DNA of 32,987 nt from an uncultured Patescibacteria group bacterium (lineage in GTDB: Bacteria > Patescibacteriota > JACMRA01), in assembly GCA_938017575.1 (NCBI GenBank), contig CALIJC010000002.1, positions 1 through 32,987 of the forward strand, written 5' to 3'. A model generated the notes under the pieces. It made no database searches and was not told where the DNA came from. It saw only the letters and a program-made list of their open reading frames with translations. Position numbers and translations under genes: made by a program. Each line of letters opens with the position of its first letter. Position 1 is the stretch's first letter. This document shows positions 29,841 through 32,987 of the stretch, in pieces.

Positions 29841-29990
29841 ATGGCAATTCTAACAGTTGAACAATTGAGAACTCTTCCACTAGAAGAACGGGAACACCTA
29901 ATTGCACAAGCCCATCTCAATAGTAATCGCAAAGTCCCAAAAACCAAAGAGGAACTAAGACAAGAGCTAGACAAAGAGTTAAGGAAGTAA
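29841..29990 (+). CDS. 49-residue charged helical protein
   Basis: ATG with AAGGAG (29828-29833) seven bases upstream, the best ribosome-binding site in the window, plus its own promoter and terminator. Product begins MAILTVEQLRTLPLEERE; the rest is strongly charged (KTKEELRQELDKELRK at the end). The T-V-E-Q-L-R-x-L-P-x-E-E-R start resembles the N-terminal helix of small addiction-module-like proteins (E-E-I..LP..ER), but no partner lies beside it. Cytoplasmic; function unknown. Confidence 0.7.
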   Translation: MAILTVEQLRTLPLEEREHLIAQAHLNSNRKVPKTKEELRQELDKELRK

Positions 29991-30035
29991 AAATTCAAAG
30001 TCTAAATCACAAAGCACAAATTAGTTTACAAAAAT

Positions 30036-30067
30036 GAGTCGAGGCACCCCCGACTCTAATTTTTTAT
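30036..30067 (+). terminator. Terminator after the 49-aa gene
   Basis: 6-bp stem GAGTCG / CGACTC, loop AGGCACCCC, then TAATTTTTT. The remaining bases to 30105 hold nothing else. Confidence 0.8.
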
Positions 30068-30105
30068 ATTATCCAACAAAAAATACATTTATGAAATAAA
30101 TAATT

Positions 30106-31806
30106 TTATTCATTATTTTTATCTTTTGTATAGTTATTGAAATAATTCCTCAAATTTTCATCGCAGCAGTATATATAAACACCTTTTATCCCTCTTAGCA
30201 TCAAGGTTTTGTAGATATTTATAATAAACTGTTTTAATTTTTCCTCATCCTCCACTCCGGCTTTTCCATTTCTATCTTTGTAATTATCTTTATCGATTGT
30301 GATTTCCTTTTTGGTTGGGTCATAACCTATCTCATTTCCGAAAATTACCCCAACATAGTTCAGATCATAGCCTTGTGTTGTGTGAATACAACCTACTTCG
30401 TGTTCGGCTGTTTCCGAGTTAATCCAATCCTCACTGGTTTTATTCCAAACCATTTTGTAACCATCTATTTCAATTGTAGGGTTATGTAGGTTCTTTTTGT
30501 CCCAGCTCCATGAATAACCTGCAACTATTCTAGACAAACCAACCTCGTTGTTTTTTGATTTAATCGCTTGTTGCATTTCTTGGATATTATCGAATAACTT
30601 CAATTCAAATTCTGAACTCTCAAATCCGTCCTCTTCTAATAACTGACAATCTAGTAACCTATGAACAAAACTCTGGTAGCTATCACCACCCTTGGACCTA
30701 ATTTGTGATTTTAGTTGTAATTCTAGAGTTTCTTCTTTTTGTTTGATAATATCAAACTCATCATTGTGAATATCAGATGGTTTTATTGATTGGTTTGGAT
30801 CATAAAAAAATATTTGATGCTTGCTTTTTAGCTTTAGCCAATCTAATTCTGTTGCTTCTTTGCTCAAACCTAGTCGTCTGTTTGTGTCATCGTATGATTT
30901 ATAATTGGTAATGTTTTTCCTCTGTTTAAGCCTATGTGCCTCATCAACTATCAAAATATCAAATTCTTCTTTGGCAGCATCAGTTGGTGAAATAACCATT
31001 TTACTATTTAACCCATAAATTTTTCCAAAGACTTTTTTCAAAGTAGACCGTAGTGAAGCCATTGGAACTACTAAAGCTATTTTGGGATATTTTTTCTGAA
31101 TATTTCCAACCACCTTTCTATAATCATGAATATTTAGCGCATTCATATCATCAGTTTCAATACTACTTGGTTTAGTTGTTAATAACTTGATCAAAAAAAT
31201 TGCTAATATAGTTTTACCTGTGCCAGCACACCCACTAACAAAAACAGAACCTTTTTCATTCGTTCCTAAGTATTCAATTATCTGAGAAATTGTAACACCC
31301 TGGTCGTTATTTAATGATTTGTATGGTGAGAATTTAAATACATCAGAATTAAAAATATCTTCGTGTGAGTGCTTTACCAAATCCAACTCTTTTAGTTTCT
31401 CCCATACATGTTCAAAAACTTTTTCATACTTTTCTTTTTCAAAATAATTATGGTTAGCAATTCCTGCATTAGCGTTTAATAATGTAAATTTTCCATCAGC
31501 CGATATATAGCTAATTAACTTTGATTCTAAATGGAGTGCTGCAGATTTATTAAATTTATCTGAATATATCAAAACAGCATCTTTTAAAAACTTTTTATGT
31601 ACATTTTTCAAGTGACTATCTATCCTGTTAATTAAATTTGTAGACTCACCAATATACATGATCTTTTTATTATCAAAAAGTATGTAAACAGTTGGCCATT
31701 GATTAGATGCAAAATAATTAGAATTTAGTTTCTTTGTTAAAGCCTCATCAAAAGGAAATCTTTGAATATCTATGTCGTTGGCTATATTTTCTAATTTGTA
31801 ATTCAT
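30106..31806 (-). CDS. GIY-YIG nuclease fused to DUF2075 superfamily 1-like helicase/ATPase
   Basis: 566 aa. N-terminal GIY-YIG domain (about 36-115): TVYIL and MYIGES for the two tyrosine motifs, R61 in NRIDSHL, and catalytic-type Glu in LHLESKL (E94). DUF2075 domain (about 160-550): Walker A SGCAGTGKT (191-199), Walker B DILIVDEAH (283-291), a Q-I-R-S motif (LQLKSQIRSKGGDS), and motif V-like HTTQGYDLNYVGVIFG. This arrangement suggests a nucleic-acid-dependent ATPase that positions a nuclease. The ATG overlaps the stop of the MazG-like gene (ATGA), so the two are co-translated. Similar nuclease-helicase proteins are often found among defence genes; a role against phage or plasmids is inference. 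All key residues look intact. Confidence 0.85.
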   Translation of the reverse strand: MNYKLENIANDIDIQRFPFDEALTKKLNSNYFASNQWPTVYILFDNKKIMYIGESTNLINRIDSHLKNVHKKFLKDAVLIYSDKFNKSAALHLESKLISYISADGKFTLLNANAGIANHNYFEKEKYEKVFEHVWEKLKELDLVKHSHEDIFNSDVFKFSPYKSLNNDQGVTISQIIEYLGTNEKGSVFVSGCAGTGKTILAIFLIKLLTTKPSSIETDDMNALNIHDYRKVVGNIQKKYPKIALVVPMASLRSTLKKVFGKIYGLNSKMVISPTDAAKEEFDILIVDEAHRLKQRKNITNYKSYDDTNRRLGLSKEATELDWLKLKSKHQIFFYDPNQSIKPSDIHNDEFDIIKQKEETLELQLKSQIRSKGGDSYQSFVHRLLDCQLLEEDGFESSEFELKLFDNIQEMQQAIKSKNNEVGLSRIVAGYSWSWDKKNLHNPTIEIDGYKMVWNKTSEDWINSETAEHEVGCIHTTQGYDLNYVGVIFGNEIGYDPTKKEITIDKDNYKDRNGKAGVEDEEKLKQFIINIYKTLMLRGIKGVYIYCCDENLRNYFNNYTKDKNNE

Positions 31807-32150
31807 AATTGGTTGTATTTAGTAGAGCGTCCTTTAGATTTTTCTATTGGGTATTTTTTATTAACTTCATTTAATTTCGCTTTAATCGATTCCATTACAT
31901 CAATCTCCAAATCATCAGATAACATCAATAAATATATTAGTACATCTGCAATCTCCAAACCAATCTTGGATTTTTTTTCTAGCGAAATATTTTTTAATTC
32001 TTTATCATCTAGCCATTGAAATTCCTCAAGTAGCTCACCTGCTTCAATAGCAACTGACATTGCAAGATTTTTTGGTGTGTGAAATTGCCTCCATTCCCTA
32101 TCGTCTCTTATTTGATTAATTTTTTCAGTTAGCTGATTTATTTGGGACAT
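31803..32150 (-). CDS. MazG-like nucleotide pyrophosphohydrolase (dCTPase/RS21-C6 type)
   Basis: 115 aa, all-alpha. Family motifs: WRQFHTPKNLAMSVAIEAGE (20-39), EAGELLEEFQW (36-46) with metal-binding glutamates, and EIADVLIYLLMLSDDL (66-81) with the second E..D pair. Such enzymes hydrolyse (d)NTPs to the monophosphate and pyrophosphate. First gene of a two-gene operon with the GIY-YIG/DUF2075 gene (4-nt overlap). Promoter: TTGACG (32190-32185), 17 bp, TTTAAT (32167-32162); leader of only a few bases. A decayed copy of its 5' end lies at 32740-32826. Housecleaning is the default role; the coupling suggests nucleotide-based immunity. Confidence 0.9.
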   Translation of the reverse strand: MSQINQLTEKINQIRDDREWRQFHTPKNLAMSVAIEAGELLEEFQWLDDKELKNISLEKKSKIGLEIADVLIYLLMLSDDLEIDVMESIKAKLNEVNKKYPIEKSKGRSTKYNQL

Positions 32151-32219
32151 ACCTTAGTATAATTAAATTGTTAATTATATATACCGTCAAGGATATCATT
32201 GGTGTTTTTGGCTGATTGA

Positions 32220-32248
32220 TTGACACCTAGTTGGTTTGTTGGTAGGTT
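32220..32248 (+). promoter_or_regulatory. Leaderless promoter of the MAPEG gene
   Basis: TTGACA (32220-32225), 17 bp, TAGGTT (32243-32248); ATG at 32256, eight bases after the -10. Confidence 0.75.
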
Positions 32249-32255
32249 TTTGGAT

Positions 32256-32663
32256 ATGACTTTTTCTAATCTTAGTCCAGAGCTCAGTGTGCTTGTTTGG
32301 GTTGTTTTGTTACTTCTTGTTACTATTTTTGTTCAAGTTGTTTGGGTGGATATCAAAGAAGGGGTTGAGTTTACTTTGTCTGATCGCTTGAGCGGCCTCA
32401 AAAATCCTACCACTCAAAGACTTGAAAAAACTGTTCGAAATACTGTTGAGAATTTGGCTATGTTTGCTCCAATTGTTCTGATTCTGGCAATTAGTGATAT
32501 TTCAACAGGTTCAACTGTTGCTGGGGCTTGGACCTTTTTGATTGGCCGGTTGATTTATGTTCCAAGCTTTGTACTTCACATCAAATACCTTCGTTCTCTA
32601 AGTTGGTTCGTTGGGATTATTGGCATTGTTATGTGTGCTTGGCCTTTAGTTTTTGGGATTTAA
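32256..32663 (+). CDS. MAPEG family membrane protein
   Basis: 135 aa from ATG 32256; the TTG at 32220 is the -35 hexamer, not a start. Four hydrophobic helices (about 8-28, 61-80, 84-105, 115-134) as in the MAPEG superfamily (membrane-associated proteins in eicosanoid and glutathione metabolism). Family features: R-x-x-x-N-x-x-E-N pattern in LEKTVRNTVENLAMFAPIVL, and R-L-x-Y-x-P-S-F-V in GRLIYVPSFVLHIKYLRSLSW. Bacterial members are mostly of unknown substrate; glutathione-dependent chemistry cannot be assumed. No partner gene is coupled. Confidence 0.85.
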   Translation: MTFSNLSPELSVLVWVVLLLLVTIFVQVVWVDIKEGVEFTLSDRLSGLKNPTTQRLEKTVRNTVENLAMFAPIVLILAISDISTGSTVAGAWTFLIGRLIYVPSFVLHIKYLRSLSWFVGIIGIVMCAWPLVFGI

Positions 32664-32739
32664 TAAATCTATAATATTTTGATTAATAAAAAGATCAACC
32701 TTTATTGGCTGATTTATATATTATTATTTATCTCATAAG

Positions 32740-32826
32740 AAGATTTTTTGGTGTATGAAATTGCCTCTAATTCCTATCGTCTCTGATTTTATTTATCTTG
32801 GTAATCAGATCATCGATTTCTGTCAT
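32740..32826 (-). pseudogene. Decayed 5' fragment of a MazG-like gene
   Basis: From ATG 32826 on the minus strand 29 codons align with the N-terminus of the 31803-32150 gene: M-T-E-I-D-D-L-I-T-K-I-N-K-I-R-D-D-R-N, then TAG where the intact gene has TGG, then RQFHTPKNL, after which similarity ends. At DNA level the ATTTTTTGGTGT.TGAAATTGCCT stretch is shared with 32066-32090. The rest of 32664-32913 shows only a weak hairpin at 32691-32710 and the next promoter. Confidence 0.8.
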
Positions 32827-32869
32827 AATCTAATTTATTATTATATAGACAAAAAAGTCAATTATTTGT

Positions 32870-32898
32870 TTGACAATGGCGGGGTTTTGCTTTAGGTT
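32870..32898 (+). promoter_or_regulatory. Promoter of the gene entering the right edge
   Basis: TTGACA (32870-32875), 17 bp, TAGGTT (32893-32898), the same hexamers and spacing as the MAPEG promoter; leader about 9 nt. Confidence 0.65.
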
Positions 32899-32913
32899 TT
32901 TAACCAAATATCT

Positions 32914-32987
32914 ATGGAGAAACGAATTATTACTTGTTTACCATTATCCAAAACTAATGATGAGGTTTTTAAAATCACCTACCTGAC
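32914..32987 (+). CDS. Start of an unidentified gene, cut by the window end
   Basis: Open from ATG 32914 to the last base (24 complete codons): MEKRIITCLPLSKTN, then DEVFKITYL. A well-formed promoter lies 16 nt upstream and there is no Shine-Dalgarno site, as for other housekeeping genes here. Too little sequence for a family assignment. Confidence 0.5.
   Translation, partial: MEKRIITCLPLSKTNDEVFKITYL

Noticed and set aside
29801..29998. Minus-strand 65-codon frame
   Set aside because: Antisense to the 49-aa gene, which has the strongest ribosome-binding site in the window; composition is Ser/Leu/Arg-rich.
1..32987. CRISPR array, insertion-sequence transposase, rRNA genes or prophage
   Set aside because: No regularly spaced repeats, transposase motifs, rRNA-like sequence or phage structural genes were seen on either strand.

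Overview
The window looks like a chromosomal piece of an AT-rich, small-genome bacterium of the Patescibacteria / Candidate Phyla Radiation type. This is inferred from compact genes, a V/A-type rather than F-type rotary ATPase subunit, an orphan PilM, a minimal TatA-TatC pair, a rich set of small membrane or secreted proteins without recognisable family, and several degenerate relatives of nucleotide enzymes. TGA is read as a stop throughout, so it is not a code-25 lineage. The class within the CPR cannot be settled from the sequence.

Layout. 1-723: C-terminal part of a DUF11 surface protein. 822-1403: a P-loop-less relative of deoxynucleoside kinases. 1466-2791 (-): nusA with a leader attenuator. 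2996-8217: a tandem block of seven secreted-protein genes, each with its own promoter and hairpin terminator. The first five are paralogues of one undescribed cysteine-patterned domain; the last two share a leader and signal-peptide module but have unrelated mature parts. 8392-8836 (-): a small membrane-protein gene that appears to be split by a ~100-bp structured insert. 8845-12267 (-): V-type ATPase subunit A, an unknown protein, and PilM. 12394-15553 (+): an RPE-like TIM barrel, DnaJ, a small membrane protein and a SAM methyltransferase. 15554-16441 (-): tatA-tatC. 16556-17592: two tandem paralogous membrane proteins. 17664-19082 (-): trigger factor. 19220-22444: a large class A penicillin-binding protein. 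22521-24540 (-): two tiny membrane proteins and a class II ribonucleotide-reductase-like relic. 24654-24729 (-): tRNA-Thr(UGU). 24880-26805: infB. 26879-27697 (-): MscS. 27823-29990: small genes plus DUF4287/DUF5655 and SRPBCC proteins. 30106-32150 (-): a MazG-like pyrophosphohydrolase coupled to a GIY-YIG/DUF2075 helicase, a possible defence pair. 32256-32663: a MAPEG protein. 32740-32826 (-): a decayed copy of the MazG gene. 32914-end: start of another gene.

Themes. (1) Promoters are strikingly regular: TTGAC(A/C/T), 17 bp, a TA-type -10. In many housekeeping genes (infB, mscS, the RPE-like gene, the methyltransferase, MAPEG, atpA) the -10 lies only about 7-9 nt before ATG, implying leaderless or nearly leaderless mRNAs, while the secreted and small accessory genes more often have Shine-Dalgarno sites. 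Several apparent TTG starts are really -35 hexamers, so starts are corrected here. (2) Secreted-protein transcripts often begin with a perfect hairpin placed at the predicted +1. (3) The secreted block, exported presumably by Sec, is the best candidate for an undescribed system: a locally expanding family of small disulfide-rich extracellular proteins.
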